64,000 bases of DNA. It comes from Acidobacteriota bacterium (GTDB lineage: Bacteria > Acidobacteriota > Blastocatellia > Pyrinomonadales > Pyrinomonadaceae). Shown piece by piece: positions 34,975 through 44,723 of the stretch. A model generated the notes under the pieces. It made no database searches. It was not told where the DNA came from and saw only the letters and a program-made list of their open reading frames with translations. The position numbers were made by a program, and so were the translations under genes. The stretch is taken from positions 940,001 through 1,004,000 of the forward strand of contig CP065003.1 in assembly GCA_016700175.1 (NCBI GenBank), read 5' to 3'. The number at the start of each line of letters is the position of its first letter. The first letter of the stretch is position 1.

Positions 34975-36129
34975 TCAATCGACAATATAACTGTCCCGAG
35001 CCCGCACGATCAGGTCGGGTCGATAGACACGGACCTTGATCCGTTTGCGGTCGCCGGGCTTCCCTTCTTCTGCCGGGTAATAACCGACCTGGTACTGACG
35101 CTTCAGTTCCTGCGCGATCGCCTCAAAGGTCGACTGGAGTCCGAAACGCGAAGTCCCGGCCTGGAAGACCCGACCCCCTGTGTATGCCGCGAGGTCCTCA
35201 AGATACTGTTTGCCGAGTGCGTAGTCCTCCGGGCGAGTGCCGCGAGGCTGCGGATTCAGGATTCCGCCGGAGGGGATCGGAAACGGCGAGGTCATCACGC
35301 CGCCGCCGCCCATTCGGTTGTCGAGGAACGTGTTGTAGTAAATGGGGAAGATCACGACCTCCGATTCCTCGGCGTCGATAAGGTTCTCGCCGTAGTCGGC
35401 GCCTCTCGAGACGGTGTCAACGCCGTCGGTGAACAACACGATCGCCTTCCGGCCCTCGATCTTGTTGAGCCGCTTGGTGAGCGCGAACTCCACCGCGTCG
35501 TATAGTGCGGTCCCGCCTCCGAAATCGGCCTCATCGATCGCTTTGAAGATCTTGTTGCGGTCCCGTGTCACTTCGGTCAGGACCTGCACGTCACCGTCGA
35601 ACTCCGCCACGAGCACGCTGTCCTCGGGATTCAGCTCCCGCACGAATGCCTTCGCGGCGGCGCGTATGTCGTCGATCCTGAACTCTGTCGAGGGGCTTGT
35701 GTCGAGAAGCAGCGCAACCGTCACCGGCTCGTCGCTCAAATTGAAATACGCGATCTCCTGCTCCTTGCCGTCCTCGAAGATCTTGACCTCCTCCTGCCTG
35801 ATGCCGGCGATATAAAGTCCTTGCCTGTCGTAAACCGAGATCGGAATCGTCACGAGAGTCGCCTCGATCTTGATCACGTCCGGATCGTCCGTCGTTTCGT
35901 AATCGGATACTGGTTTCTTGCGTTCTTCTTCATCACCGCCGGGGCGTTTATAGTTCGGAGGATAGATCTTGACGGGCTTGTACGGCCTCGATTCGGAATA
36001 ACCTTCTTCCGAAACTACGATCGGCGCGGGCGTGGGCTGGGTCTTGATCCTTCGGCCGGACTGTGCGAAAGAGGCAGTAAGCGCCAGGAGGCAGACAGCA
36101 AATACGGTAAGAGTTCTTGAAGCTTTCAT
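34975..36129 (-). CDS. VWFA-related (acidobacterial) domain protein, exported
   Basis: 384 residues from ATG 36129, which gives a clean signal peptide (MKASRTLTVFAVCLLALTASFAQ); an upstream in-frame ATG at 36177 would bury it. A proline/charge-rich linker (to about 70) precedes ATLVTIPISVYDRQGLYIAGI, then a von Willebrand A domain with an intact MIDAS motif (LLLDTSPST) and IVLFTDGVDTVSRGA. It ends KRQYQVGYYPAEEGKPGDRKRIKV, the typical end of the TIGR03436-type domain. Periplasmic or surface; partner unknown. A second member lies at 58937. Confidence 0.85.
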   Translation of the reverse strand: MKASRTLTVFAVCLLALTASFAQSGRRIKTQPTPAPIVVSEEGYSESRPYKPVKIYPPNYKRPGGDEEERKKPVSDYETTDDPDVIKIEATLVTIPISVYDRQGLYIAGIRQEEVKIFEDGKEQEIAYFNLSDEPVTVALLLDTSPSTEFRIDDIRAAAKAFVRELNPEDSVLVAEFDGDVQVLTEVTRDRNKIFKAIDEADFGGGTALYDAVEFALTKRLNKIEGRKAIVLFTDGVDTVSRGADYGENLIDAEESEVVIFPIYYNTFLDNRMGGGGVMTSPFPIPSGGILNPQPRGTRPEDYALGKQYLEDLAAYTGGRVFQAGTSRFGLQSTFEAIAQELKRQYQVGYYPAEEGKPGDRKRIKVRVYRPDLIVRARDSYIVD

Positions 36130-36335
36130 CGGTCCATTGAGCGGGCATTGCCGCTTCGGGAGTTGCTGGAAATTCAAAAAGGATTATATCAGAGGCTCGG
36201 TTTGCCGCTGTGATTCGCCGCGTGTGGCACGGGTTCGTCCTCTTTTTCGCGTTAGGAGAATGAAATGCTTGCAATTGAGCAGATCGCGGATATGATGCTC
36301 CGCAGATACCAGCCTATTAAGGAGAAGTACTGTTT

Positions 36336-37349
36336 ATGGAACCCGCAAAAGAAGTATCGCCGTTTCTTATATTCGAAACGATCAACGGCTACCAGTCGGC
36401 TCACACTCTCGCCGCCTGCATTCGCCTGGGACTTTTCTCGAAGATCAAGCCGGAAGGAAGCACCGCGGAAGACATCGCGTCCGCATGCGGCACCACGGTG
36501 AAAGGCGCCCGGGTGCTCGCCGACACAGTGACCGTACTCGGCTTCCTGACGAAACAGAACGGGACCTACAAGCTGACCGATGTGTCCGAGAAATTCCTGA
36601 AGAAGGATTCGAAGGCCTATCTGGGCGGTGCGGTAAAGTTCCTTCTGACGCCGAAATTGACCGAAGGATTCAGGAGGATCGACGAGGCCGCTGTTAAGGG
36701 AGGCACGGTGATCGAGGACGATGGAACCCTCGGTTTTGAGGATCCCGTGTGGGTCGATTTCGCTCAAGGGATGCTTCCGATGATGATGCCGGCCGCGATG
36801 GCGATCGCGGATGTGCTGGACTACGACAAGGACAAGCCGGTCAAGGTCCTGGACATCGCGGCGAGCCACGGGATCTTCGGGATCAAGATCGGAGAGAAGT
36901 ACCCGAACGCGCAGATCTACGGTTTGGATTGGAAGAACGTGCTGCCGGTGGCCGTCGAGAACGCGGCGAAGTTCGGGATGTCGGACAGGTACCACACGAT
37001 CGAAGGATCGGCGTTCGAGGTTGAGTTCGGAGAAGGATATGACGTCGTGCTGCTGACGAACTTCCTGCACCACTTCAATGCCGAAACGAACACGGCCCTG
37101 ATCGAGAAGATCGGCAAGAGCCTGAACCCGGACGGAAAGATCATAACGCTTGAGTTCATTCCGAACGACGACCGCGTGTCGCCTCGCGGCGAGGCTTTGT
37201 TCGCGGCGGTGATGCTCGTGACTACCCCGGAAGGCGACGCGTTCACATTCCGGGAGCTGGAAAAGATGTTCAAGGACGCCGGGTTTGAGAACAACGTCCA
37301 GATCCCGCTTCCGCCGACTCCGCAGCACCTGATCGTGTCGACTCGCTGA
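36336..37349 (+). CDS. SAM-dependent O-methyltransferase, Methyltransf_2 type
   Basis: 337 residues. The N-terminal helical dimerisation domain (FETINGYQSAHTLAACIRLGLFSKI...TTVKGARVLADTVTVLGFL) is like hydroxyneurosporene/plant-type O-methyltransferases. The C-terminal Rossmann domain has VLDIAASHGIFGIKIGEKYP as motif I (first glycine replaced, DIAxSHG) and VLLTNFLHHF. A ribosome site AAGGAG lies upstream of ATG 36336. It stands alone, divergent from the VWFA gene, with no biosynthetic cluster beside it, so the substrate cannot be inferred. Confidence 0.85.
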   Translation: MEPAKEVSPFLIFETINGYQSAHTLAACIRLGLFSKIKPEGSTAEDIASACGTTVKGARVLADTVTVLGFLTKQNGTYKLTDVSEKFLKKDSKAYLGGAVKFLLTPKLTEGFRRIDEAAVKGGTVIEDDGTLGFEDPVWVDFAQGMLPMMMPAAMAIADVLDYDKDKPVKVLDIAASHGIFGIKIGEKYPNAQIYGLDWKNVLPVAVENAAKFGMSDRYHTIEGSAFEVEFGEGYDVVLLTNFLHHFNAETNTALIEKIGKSLNPDGKIITLEFIPNDDRVSPRGEALFAAVMLVTTPEGDAFTFRELEKMFKDAGFENNVQIPLPPTPQHLIVSTR

Positions 37350-37387
37350 AGCGCCTCTGCGTTCTATGTGGCTTGGAGGCGGAATCA

Positions 37388-37598
37388 GTACCCGGAGCGG
37401 TAGCGACGGGCCCAATCTCTCTTAACGGACTCGGAGAGCCTTATCGTTCTTTACCACAGAGAACACGGAGGTATTCACAGAGGTCACTGAGGATTACCTT
37501 CGCGTTTTCCACGTAAACCTCCGAGTCCTTTATGGTAACAACCTAGCTGGCACCTTGATCTGAAACGAACCTGGGCCCGTCGCTACCGCTCCGGGTAC
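37388..37598. repeat. 211-bp MITE-like element with perfect 26-bp terminal inverted repeats
   Basis: GTACCCGGAGCGGTAGCGAC plus GGGCCC at 37388-37413 is exactly reverse-complemented at 37573-37598. The 159-base interior holds an imperfect palindrome around CACAGAGAACACGGAGGTA and ACCTCCGAG. No coding capacity. Single copies of the terminal module occur at 22680 (diverged) and 63917, and a partial one at 15342. Confidence 0.7.
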
Positions 37599-37635
37599 AG
37601 ATCGCTGCGCTAAGGAGAAACCTGCTCGGATACTC

Positions 37636-39303
37636 TTACCCCATCGGTACCCGGACGCCGTTCCTTTCCGCGAATTGGATCGCCTCTTCGTAGCCCGCGT
37701 CGGCGTGCCGTATCACTCCCATACCAGGATCGGTGGTCAGCACGCGTTCGATCCTCCTCGCAGCCTCCGGAGTACCGTCCGCCACGATCACCTGTCCCGC
37801 GTGAAGCGAGTACCCGATGCCGACTCCCCCACCGTGATGAAGGCTGACCCACGTCGCGCCTCCGACGGCATTGATCATCGCGTTCAGATACACCCAGTCC
37901 GCGATCGCGTCCGAGCCGTCCTTCATCGCTTCCGTTTCCCGATTCGGCGAGGCTACGGAACCGCAGTCGAGGTGATCACGGCCGATCACGATCGGCGCCT
38001 TCAGTTCTCCAGAGCCGACCATTTCATTCAATTTCAACCCCGCCTTCGCCCTTTCGCCGTACCCGAGCCAGCAGATCCTCGCCGGAAGCCCCTGGAATTC
38101 GACCTGTTCCTGGGCCATCGTCAGCCAGCGAGACAGGTGGTCGTTCTCCGGAAAGAGGTTCATTATCGCCTCGTCGGTCCGGTAGATGTCCTCTTTTTCT
38201 CCCGATAGCGCGACCCAACGAAAAGGCCCTTTGCCCTCGCAGAACAGAGGCCTTATGTACGCCGGGACGAATCCCGGGTAGTCGAACGCGTTCGCGACTC
38301 CGTTGTCGAGCGCCCTCTGGCGCAGGTTGTTGCCGTAATCGAAAACGATCGCGCCCCGCTTCTGGAATTCCAGCATCGCCTCGACGTGCCTTGCCATCGA
38401 GTCCATCGCGCGCCGCTCGTATTCCGCCTGGTCCGAGTTTCTCAGTTCGTCCGCTTCTTTGATCGAAAGCCCCGCGGGGATGTATCCGTAGAGCACGTCG
38501 TGGGCGGAGGTCTGGTCGGTGACGACGTCCGGTACGATCCCGCGCTGGAGGATCTGGTGATGCACCTCGGCGGCATTCCCGAGCAATGCGACCGACAGCG
38601 CTTCGCCGTTCGCGGCGGCCGACTGAACGATCTCGAGAGCTTCATCCAGGTCTTCCGAGCCGCGGTCGACCTGCTTGAGTTTCAAACGCCTCTCGATCCT
38701 CCACGGATCGACCTCGACAAGAAGCCCCGCGCCGCCGTTGAAAGTGATGGCCTGCGCCTGCGCGCCGCCCATCTCGCCGAGCCCGGCCGTCAGTACGAAC
38801 TTGCCTTTCAAAGATCCCCAGCCGTGCTGCCTCGCGAGCGATCCGAAAGTCTCGTAAGTCCCCTGCAGGATCCCTTGCGTGCCTATGTAGATCCAGCTTC
38901 CGGCGGTCATCTGGCCGTACATCATCAGCCCTTCGCGCTCGTATTTGTCGAACTGCTCCTGCGTCGCCCAGTGCGGGACAATGTTCGAGTTCGCCAGTAA
39001 GACCTTAGGCGCGTCCGTGTGGGTCCTGAAAACACCGACCGGCTTTCCCGACTGCACCAGAAGCGTTTCGTCATCTTCAAGCTCGCGCAGGCATTCGAGG
39101 ATCCTGTCATAACTCTCCCAGTTACGAGCCGCCTTTCCGCGGCCTCCGTATACGATCAGGTTGTCGGGATCGAACGCGACGTCCGGATCGAGGTTGTTCT
39201 GGATCATCCGGTAGGCGGCCTCGGTCAGCCAGCTCTTGCAGGTCAGTTCGGTTCCGGTCGGAGCCTTAATTGTTCTTTTCACTTGATTTCCAGTGCCTTT
39301 CAA
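37636..39303 (-). CDS. hutU: Urocanate hydratase
   Basis: 555 residues, usual length. Second step of histidine degradation: urocanate to imidazolone propionate, using tightly bound NAD+. Recognised by the start region [34 protein letters not shown], the NAD-binding [17 protein letters not shown] segment, and [18 protein letters not shown] near the active site. Located about 9.6 kb from hutI with many unrelated genes between, so the hut pathway is dispersed here. Confidence 0.97.
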   Translation of the reverse strand: MKGTGNQVKRTIKAPTGTELTCKSWLTEAAYRMIQNNLDPDVAFDPDNLIVYGGRGKAARNWESYDRILECLRELEDDETLLVQSGKPVGVFRTHTDAPKVLLANSNIVPHWATQEQFDKYEREGLMMYGQMTAGSWIYIGTQGILQGTYETFGSLARQHGWGSLKGKFVLTAGLGEMGGAQAQAITFNGGAGLLVEVDPWRIERRLKLKQVDRGSEDLDEALEIVQSAAANGEALSVALLGNAAEVHHQILQRGIVPDVVTDQTSAHDVLYGYIPAGLSIKEADELRNSDQAEYERRAMDSMARHVEAMLEFQKRGAIVFDYGNNLRQRALDNGVANAFDYPGFVPAYIRPLFCEGKGPFRWVALSGEKEDIYRTDEAIMNLFPENDHLSRWLTMAQEQVEFQGLPARICWLGYGERAKAGLKLNEMVGSGELKAPIVIGRDHLDCGSVASPNRETEAMKDGSDAIADWVYLNAMINAVGGATWVSLHHGGGVGIGYSLHAGQVIVADGTPEAARRIERVLTTDPGMGVIRHADAGYEEAIQFAERNGVRVPMG

Positions 39304-39470
39304 CGATTATTCGAGTTCGATCCGGCCGGAGACGAGAACCGGGCGGCAGGCGGCAAAACTAGATAGTATGTGAAGTTCGCCTTTTCAACAAAAGCCTTTA
39401 CCCCTAAACCGTTTAAGGATAAAGTTCCTCCCGAATCGACGGTTGAGAGATTCGCTTCAAGACATTCCCG

Positions 39471-41783
39471 ATGGCAAACCAGGAAGAAAGGATCGAACGG
39501 CTCCGGATCCGGTTGGAGGAACTCGTGCGCCGGCACGGGGAGTTCGCCGGCGAGATCGTTCAGATCCGCACGGAGATCGCCGAACTCAGGGATTCGATCG
39601 CCGCGTCCCCGGAGCCTTCCGGTTCCGAAGCGCCGTTGCCGAAGGCGGTTCCGCAACGCGACCATGAAAGACCGGAGGCCTCCGCACCACGAAAGGAAAC
39701 ATCCTCGCCCGTCATCTCCGGTCCGACATTCGGATACGAATCGCCCGAGGCGGCAAGTTCTTCTCCGGTCAAGACTGCGAACCTTGAGGAGTGGGTCGGC
39801 GGCAATCTGATAAGCAAGATCGGTATCGCGATCACGATCCTTGGGGTCGCAATCGGCGCCAAGTACGCGATCGACAGGGGCTGGATCACTCCCGTGATGA
39901 GGATAGTGTTCGGCTATATCGTGGGTGGCGGCCTCCTGTTTTTCGCTATCAGGCTCAGGGAACGCTACGAGCGGTTCAGCGCCGTACTTCTGAGCGGTGC
40001 GATGGCGATCTTCTATTTCATGTCGTATGCCGCATACGATTACTATTCCCTGATCCCGCAGACTCTCGCATTCGCCCTGATGACTCTATTCACCGTATTC
40101 ACGGTGTTCGCCGCCATCAGGTACGAAAGGGTCGTGATCGCTCACATCGGACTTGTGGGCGCGTATGCGGTCCCGTTCCTCCTCAGCGAGGATTCGGGCA
40201 GGGTCGCGTTTCTTTTTGGCTACATGTCGGTGATCAACGGGGGCATACTCGCGGTGTCGGTCGCGAGGTATTGGCGGTCACTCTTCTACTCTTCCTTCTT
40301 GCTGACCTGGACGATCTTCCTCGTTTGGTTCCAGTACAGATACTCTCCCGACGAGCATTTCTCGCTGGCGCTGGTGTTCTCATTCCTGTTCTTCGCCATC
40401 TTCTACGCTACATTCATTGTTTACAAACTCCTGGAAGGAAAGCAGTTCGCTTTCGAGAATGCCGCTCTGGTGATCGCAAATGCTTTCGCTTATTACGGAT
40501 TCCTCTACGCGATCGTCGACGATCACGAGATCCTTTCGAATGCGCTCGGGCTGATCACCGCAGCGAACGCCTCTCTCCATCTCGGAGTCGCCATCGCGGT
40601 GCATAGATACGCTGCCGCGGACAGGTCTGTGATCTCGCTCCTTGTCGGGCTCGTTATCGCCTTCATTACGATCGCCGTTCCGGTCCAGCTTGACGGCGAG
40701 TGGGTAACGACGGCGTGGGCCGCGGAAGCGGTGGTCCTGTTCGCTATCGGGAGAGCGCGGTCGATCGCCGTTTACGAATGGCTTTCATACCCGCTCTTCA
40801 TATTCGCTCTGTTGAGCCTTTTGGGCACGTGGGAGGGAATCTTCAACGATCCAACGCCCGTGCCTGTCTTCAACTCCGGTTTCGTGACCAACCTGTTCGT
40901 TTCCGCGTGTCTGATCTTGTCACTTTGGATAGATCACAGCTTTCGGGATGAGACCGTTCTGGAGGAGAATGCCGCCCGGGTCGCCCGCCTCGTCCTCGGC
41001 GGAGCCGCGATCTTCGTTTCCTATGTGACCTTCGGTTTCGAGGTCGCCAACTACTGGGAGTCCGGCGGGGACGACCTCATTCTCTACGAACGTTTCAAGG
41101 CCGCCAGTCTTCTGGTTTACTCGATCGCATTCACGGTAGGTCTTGCTTACCTGAACCGGAAAGCCATCCGGGACAAGGTCCTTTCGGCCCTTTGCGTTGC
41201 GCTTTCGCTGACCTTACTGATGGCCTATCTGATCGCCGGACTGGCCACGGTCAACGCGATCGCCGAATCCTTCTGGTTCCCCGACGATTACGGCGCTCAA
41301 GCGGGCGCTGCCGGATTGCTTATCCGCTACGTAACCTTCGCCGCAGCGGCTTCGCTGTTCCTGATCCTCCGGCGAACCAATGAGGCGGAATCAGCCGTAC
41401 CCGGGATTCCCAATGCCGTTCGGCTCAAGGCGCTCGATATCATCCTGCACGTAACGATTCTCGCGACACTCAGCGCGGAGCTCTTGATGTGGCTTGACGT
41501 TGCGGCGCCGGGCGAATCGACGCGGCTCGGCCTGAGCCTTCTTTGGGGACTTTACGCGGTGATGCTCGTAACCGTGGGGATAGGGACTCACAAGAGGCAC
41601 CTGCGGATCGCCGCCATCTGCCTCTTTTCATTCACGCTCGGAAAGGTATTCCTGTACGACCTCGCGGGTCTTGGCACCGTCGCGCGTACGGTCCTTTTCG
41701 TTTCGCTTGGTATCCTCCTTCTTGTGGCCTCGTATCTATATAACCGTTACAGCTCCGTGATCAATGAACCTGATGAGGCTTAG
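39471..41783 (+). CDS. DUF2339 domain-containing membrane protein
   Basis: 770 residues. An N-terminal coiled coil (EERIERLRIRLEELVRRHGEFAGEIV...) and a proline/serine linker (50-95) are followed by EEWVGGNLISKIGIAITILGVAIGAKYAIDRGWI, the signature opening of DUF2339 proteins, and then about 20 hydrophobic segments to the C-terminus. It overlaps the next gene by 20 bases. DUF2339 and DUF3999 genes are often adjacent in other bacteria; proposed roles concern the cell envelope, but function is not established. Confidence 0.85.
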   Translation: MANQEERIERLRIRLEELVRRHGEFAGEIVQIRTEIAELRDSIAASPEPSGSEAPLPKAVPQRDHERPEASAPRKETSSPVISGPTFGYESPEAASSSPVKTANLEEWVGGNLISKIGIAITILGVAIGAKYAIDRGWITPVMRIVFGYIVGGGLLFFAIRLRERYERFSAVLLSGAMAIFYFMSYAAYDYYSLIPQTLAFALMTLFTVFTVFAAIRYERVVIAHIGLVGAYAVPFLLSEDSGRVAFLFGYMSVINGGILAVSVARYWRSLFYSSFLLTWTIFLVWFQYRYSPDEHFSLALVFSFLFFAIFYATFIVYKLLEGKQFAFENAALVIANAFAYYGFLYAIVDDHEILSNALGLITAANASLHLGVAIAVHRYAAADRSVISLLVGLVIAFITIAVPVQLDGEWVTTAWAAEAVVLFAIGRARSIAVYEWLSYPLFIFALLSLLGTWEGIFNDPTPVPVFNSGFVTNLFVSACLILSLWIDHSFRDETVLEENAARVARLVLGGAAIFVSYVTFGFEVANYWESGGDDLILYERFKAASLLVYSIAFTVGLAYLNRKAIRDKVLSALCVALSLTLLMAYLIAGLATVNAIAESFWFPDDYGAQAGAAGLLIRYVTFAAAASLFLILRRTNEAESAVPGIPNAVRLKALDIILHVTILATLSAELLMWLDVAAPGESTRLGLSLLWGLYAVMLVTVGIGTHKRHLRIAAICLFSFTLGKVFLYDLAGLGTVARTVLFVSLGILLLVASYLYNRYSSVINEPDEA

Positions 41784-42972
41784 TGTCTGGGTAATTTTCA
41801 TCCTTCTGAGCCTTCCGGCAGTTTCGGCCGGACAGGAAGAGTTCGCCTTCAAACGCAAGATCGAAGGGGCAAAGGAAGGCTGGGCGCGCATAGTGCTTCC
41901 CGACGAGATCTACTCACGGCTTAGACCGGACATGGCAGATCTCAGGATCTTCGCCGTTTCCGCTTCCGGCACCAGTGAACAGGTTCCGTTCGTGATCGAT
42001 CGCGGCGGCGCAGGAGGCGTGCGACGGGTCGATTTCCGGCTGATAAACCAAACGCGGGGCGACGGAGGCCGATATTACACGTTCGAGCCTGTCGAGACCT
42101 CGTATGTGAACAGATTGGTGCTTTCGTTCGGCGTCAGGAACTTCGACTGGCGGGTCTCGCTCGAGGGAAGCAACGACCAGCGCGACTGGCAGACGATCGT
42201 CGATAATTACCGGGTCCTCGCCATCAGCAACGAACTTGCAGATTACCGATTCACAATGATCGAATTCCCACAAACCAAGTTCGCTTACTTCCGTTTGTTC
42301 GTGCCTACCGATCAGGATCCCGGCCCGGTCTCCGCTTCCCTAGAGCTGGAAAGTCCGGCGCGGCGCGGCCTTTCTTCATACTCCGTCGAGAACTTCTCGG
42401 TCTCGGAGGACAAAGAACGCAAGCGAACTGTCGTTGATCTGACCCTTACGAACGTTGTTCCCGTGTCGGCAGTGAGTTTCGAGATTGCGGACCGTATAGA
42501 CTATTTCAGGCCGGCAACGATCGGATACTCAGCTGGGGGGCGAGACGAGGAACGTTTCGAACGGCTAGGCTCTTTCACTCTGAGCTCGTTCGATCCCGGG
42601 CCGTACCGGTTCCAAGAAGCCAGGTCCGACCGGTTCAGGATTACGATCGAGAACGGGGACAGTCCGACGCTCAGGATCACGTCGGTCAGCCCGCTCGGCT
42701 ACAGATACGAGCTGAAGGCGAGAATGCCCGGGGCGGAAGAATACTGGGTCCACTATTCGGACCCCAATGCAACGCGGCCTGATTACGATATCGAGAACTT
42801 CTCGGAACAGATACCTGACGAACTGCCTGAACTCACTCTTGGAATCGAGATGGAAGCAGAAGGCCGGACCGCGAAGTATCTCGAAAGCACTGTCTGGCTT
42901 TGGGCAGCCCTGGCAGTTGTGATCGTGCTGCTTGGCTGGTTCTCAGTGAGGCTTCTCCGAAAGACGGGCTAG
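41764..42972 (+). CDS. DUF3999-like membrane-anchored protein
   Basis: 402 residues. Signal peptide (MNLMRLSVWVIFILLSLPAVSAGQ), a large extracytoplasmic beta-rich region starting FKRKIEGAKEGWARIVLPDEIYSRLRPDMADLRIF with jelly-roll-like repeats, and a single C-terminal transmembrane segment (LWAALAVVIVLLGWFSVRLL). It starts inside the DUF2339 gene (20-base overlap), implying translational coupling and a complex. The stop (CTAG) overlaps the stop of the convergent DUF2784 gene. Confidence 0.7.
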   Translation: MNLMRLSVWVIFILLSLPAVSAGQEEFAFKRKIEGAKEGWARIVLPDEIYSRLRPDMADLRIFAVSASGTSEQVPFVIDRGGAGGVRRVDFRLINQTRGDGGRYYTFEPVETSYVNRLVLSFGVRNFDWRVSLEGSNDQRDWQTIVDNYRVLAISNELADYRFTMIEFPQTKFAYFRLFVPTDQDPGPVSASLELESPARRGLSSYSVENFSVSEDKERKRTVVDLTLTNVVPVSAVSFEIADRIDYFRPATIGYSAGGRDEERFERLGSFTLSSFDPGPYRFQEARSDRFRITIENGDSPTLRITSVSPLGYRYELKARMPGAEEYWVHYSDPNATRPDYDIENFSEQIPDELPELTLGIEMEAEGRTAKYLESTVWLWAALAVVIVLLGWFSVRLLRKTG

Positions 42973-43361
42973 GCCTGCGGACCCGTCGCCGGCCTACCGA
43001 ATGCGATCGATCCGGACTTGATAAGGTATCCATACACGGCGATATTGAAGGCGCCGAGCACGATCCCAAGAAAGATGTGAAACTCCGGCGGCAGGCCGGG
43101 GTAGATCAAATAAGAGATGAAATGATCGATGAATCCTGTCTCGTATCCGGTCTGACCCGCCGCCTCCCGGAAGTCGTTCTCCATCGACGTCAAGGGACAA
43201 TCAAGCAATAGGAATTCGACGAGACAAGCCCAGCTGAGAGCCGGCGCATGCAGCATCCACGCCCTCGGCCATTTCAGCGCGAAAAGTCCTCCGAGGACGG
43301 CGAAAAAAATGAACGCCAGGTGAGCCAACAGAAATAGGTTGGCGAGGAGTGCGTAGAACAT
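42969..43361 (-). CDS. DUF2784 family membrane protein
   Basis: 130 residues with four hydrophobic segments. MFYALLANLFLLAHLAFIFFAVLGG...WPRAWMLHAPALSWACLVEF...CPLTSMEN is typical of DUF2784. Its stop overlaps that of the DUF3999-like gene through the palindromic CTAG. No function known. Confidence 0.8.
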   Translation of the reverse strand: MFYALLANLFLLAHLAFIFFAVLGGLFALKWPRAWMLHAPALSWACLVEFLLLDCPLTSMENDFREAAGQTGYETGFIDHFISYLIYPGLPPEFHIFLGIVLGAFNIAVYGYLIKSGSIAFGRPATGPQA

Positions 43362-43500
43362 ACGGTTTTACGGCCTTTCAGGGCTAAACCGGGATTATCA
43401 TCCGCTGCGAATTGCGGTAAGATTATCATTCATTTGTGCTGACCGTTCAACAACCTCACCCAAGAGGCGCGGAAATCCAAACACTTAAGAGGTAACAACG

Positions 43501-43986
43501 ATGAGATCCTTAAAAATTGTTCTTTCGGCTTTTATATTCATCACGGGCGCGTTCGCCGTCACGGCGACCGCGCAGAACGGTACGGCACCTTCGAATCCGG
43601 ACTACGACGAGAAGCTTGCGAAAGAGTTGGGAGCGGACGATTACGGCATGCGCAGCTATGTCTTTTGCGTGCTGAAAACCGGTCCGGCCAAGATCGAGGA
43701 CGCCGCGAAACGCAATGAGATTTTCCGGGGGCATTTCGCGAACATGGGCAGGCTGGCCGAGCAGGGCAAGCTGGTGCTCGCGGGCCCTTTCGGAGAGGCT
43801 GAGCCCTGGCGCGGGATGTACATCTTCAACGTAACGACGATCGAAGAGGCGGAAGAGCTTGTGAAGACCGATCCGGCGGTAGCAGCCGGGATCTTTGTCT
43901 ATGAGCTGAAGAAACTGTACGGAAGCGCGGCGCTGATGAAGATCAACGAGATCCATTCGAAGGTTCAAAAGAAGAAGATCGAGTAG
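43501..43986 (+). CDS. YCII-domain protein with signal peptide
   Basis: 161 residues. Signal peptide (MRSLKIVLSAFIFITGAFAVTATAQ) followed by a YciI-like ferredoxin-fold domain: YVFCVLKTGP, then HFANMGRLAEQGKLVLAGPFGEAEPWRGMYIFNV, then EAEELVKTDPAVAAGIFVYEL. Cytosolic YciI proteins are small enzymes or binding proteins with a conserved His/Asp; this one appears to be exported, which is less common. Followed by a repeat block. Confidence 0.8.
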   Translation: MRSLKIVLSAFIFITGAFAVTATAQNGTAPSNPDYDEKLAKELGADDYGMRSYVFCVLKTGPAKIEDAAKRNEIFRGHFANMGRLAEQGKLVLAGPFGEAEPWRGMYIFNVTTIEEAEELVKTDPAVAAGIFVYELKKLYGSAALMKINEIHSKVQKKKIE

Positions 43987-44580
43987 TCAATGGTCAATGG
44001 TCCGCGATCAACGGTCAATGGCAAGGTAACGTGAACCGTTTAGAGCAGCGCTTGCGCTGCCGAGGTAACGCGAACTTCAGTTTGCGCCGCGCGAATGCGC
44101 GGGCCTCGCCGCAACCTCCAGCCCCCGTTTAGAGCAGCCCTCCGGGCTGCCGAGGTAACGCGAACTTCAGTTTGCGCCGCTCGAATGAGCGGGACTCCGT
44201 GCCCTCACGCGGCCCCGTCTTGAGTAGCGCTTGCGCTGCATTTCGCGCGAATGCGCGGGAGTTCTCCGCGTAGCCCCGCTTGCCCCGTTTAGGGCAGCGC
44301 AAGCGCTGCTCTTAACGGGCCCGCGTTACGGTGGCAGGTCCGGGCCGCGGGCGGCCCGCGACAAGCTGAAGCTTATCGGACATCGCGGAACCAAATGTGT
44401 TGCGCGGCCGCTGCAGCGCAAGCGTCGCTCTAAACGGGGCCGTCAATTCCAAATTCCGAGTTCCAGGTTCAAAGAGGCTTTCGGAAGTTAAGTGTCATTG
44501 GGATATGTTTAACCGACTGAAACCTGGAACCTGGAACATGGAACCTGGAATTTGGAACTCCCCGCCCCGTCCCCTCCTTT
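43987..44580. repeat. Intergenic repeat block (A, B, A, B, A, C, A)
   Basis: No gene seen. Alternating module A (44037-44060, 44126-44151, 44288-44312 and 44412-44437 in various orientations) and module B (44064-44104, 44154-44193) copies, one module C (44352-44383), then tandem AACCTGGAACCTGGAAC-type words (44517-44560). In one A copy the usual CAGCGCTTTGCGCTG stem is replaced by CAGCCCTCCGGGCTG, a compensated change that keeps the stem. The densest repeat block of the window, directly before the tRNA promoter. Confidence 0.65.
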
Positions 44581-44581
44581 C

Positions 44582-44610
44582 TTGACATCAATCACGGCCC
44601 TCGTTAAGGT
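44582..44610 (+). promoter_or_regulatory. Promoter of tRNA-Val
   Basis: TTGACA (44582-44587), 17 bases, TAAGGT (44605-44610), about 39 bases before the tRNA. A perfect -35, ideal spacing and acceptable -10. Confidence 0.65.
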
Positions 44611-44648
44611 ATAGGTTCGCTTTTCATCGGGCGAGTTTTTGTTTTTAT

Positions 44649-44723
44649 AGGCACTTAGCTCAGTGGTAGAGCGCTACCTTGACACGGTAGAGGTCAGCAG
44701 TTCAACTCTGCTAGTGCCTACCA
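44649..44723 (+). tRNA. tRNA-Val, anticodon GAC
   Basis: Full cloverleaf: acceptor AGGCACT/AGTGCCT (7 bp), D-arm GCTC...GAGC, anticodon stem CTACC/GGTAG with loop TTGACAC (anticodon GAC), variable AGGTC, T-arm AGCAG/CTGCT with loop TTCAACT, discriminator A, and encoded CCA. It reads Val codons GUC/GUU. Confidence 0.95.

Noticed and set aside
36265..36501. A 78-residue frame (MLAIEQIADMMLRRYQPIKE...) overlapping the methyltransferase start
   Set aside because: The first 25 residues look coding and have a ribosome site, but the rest is an out-of-frame reading of the methyltransferase. At most a short leader.
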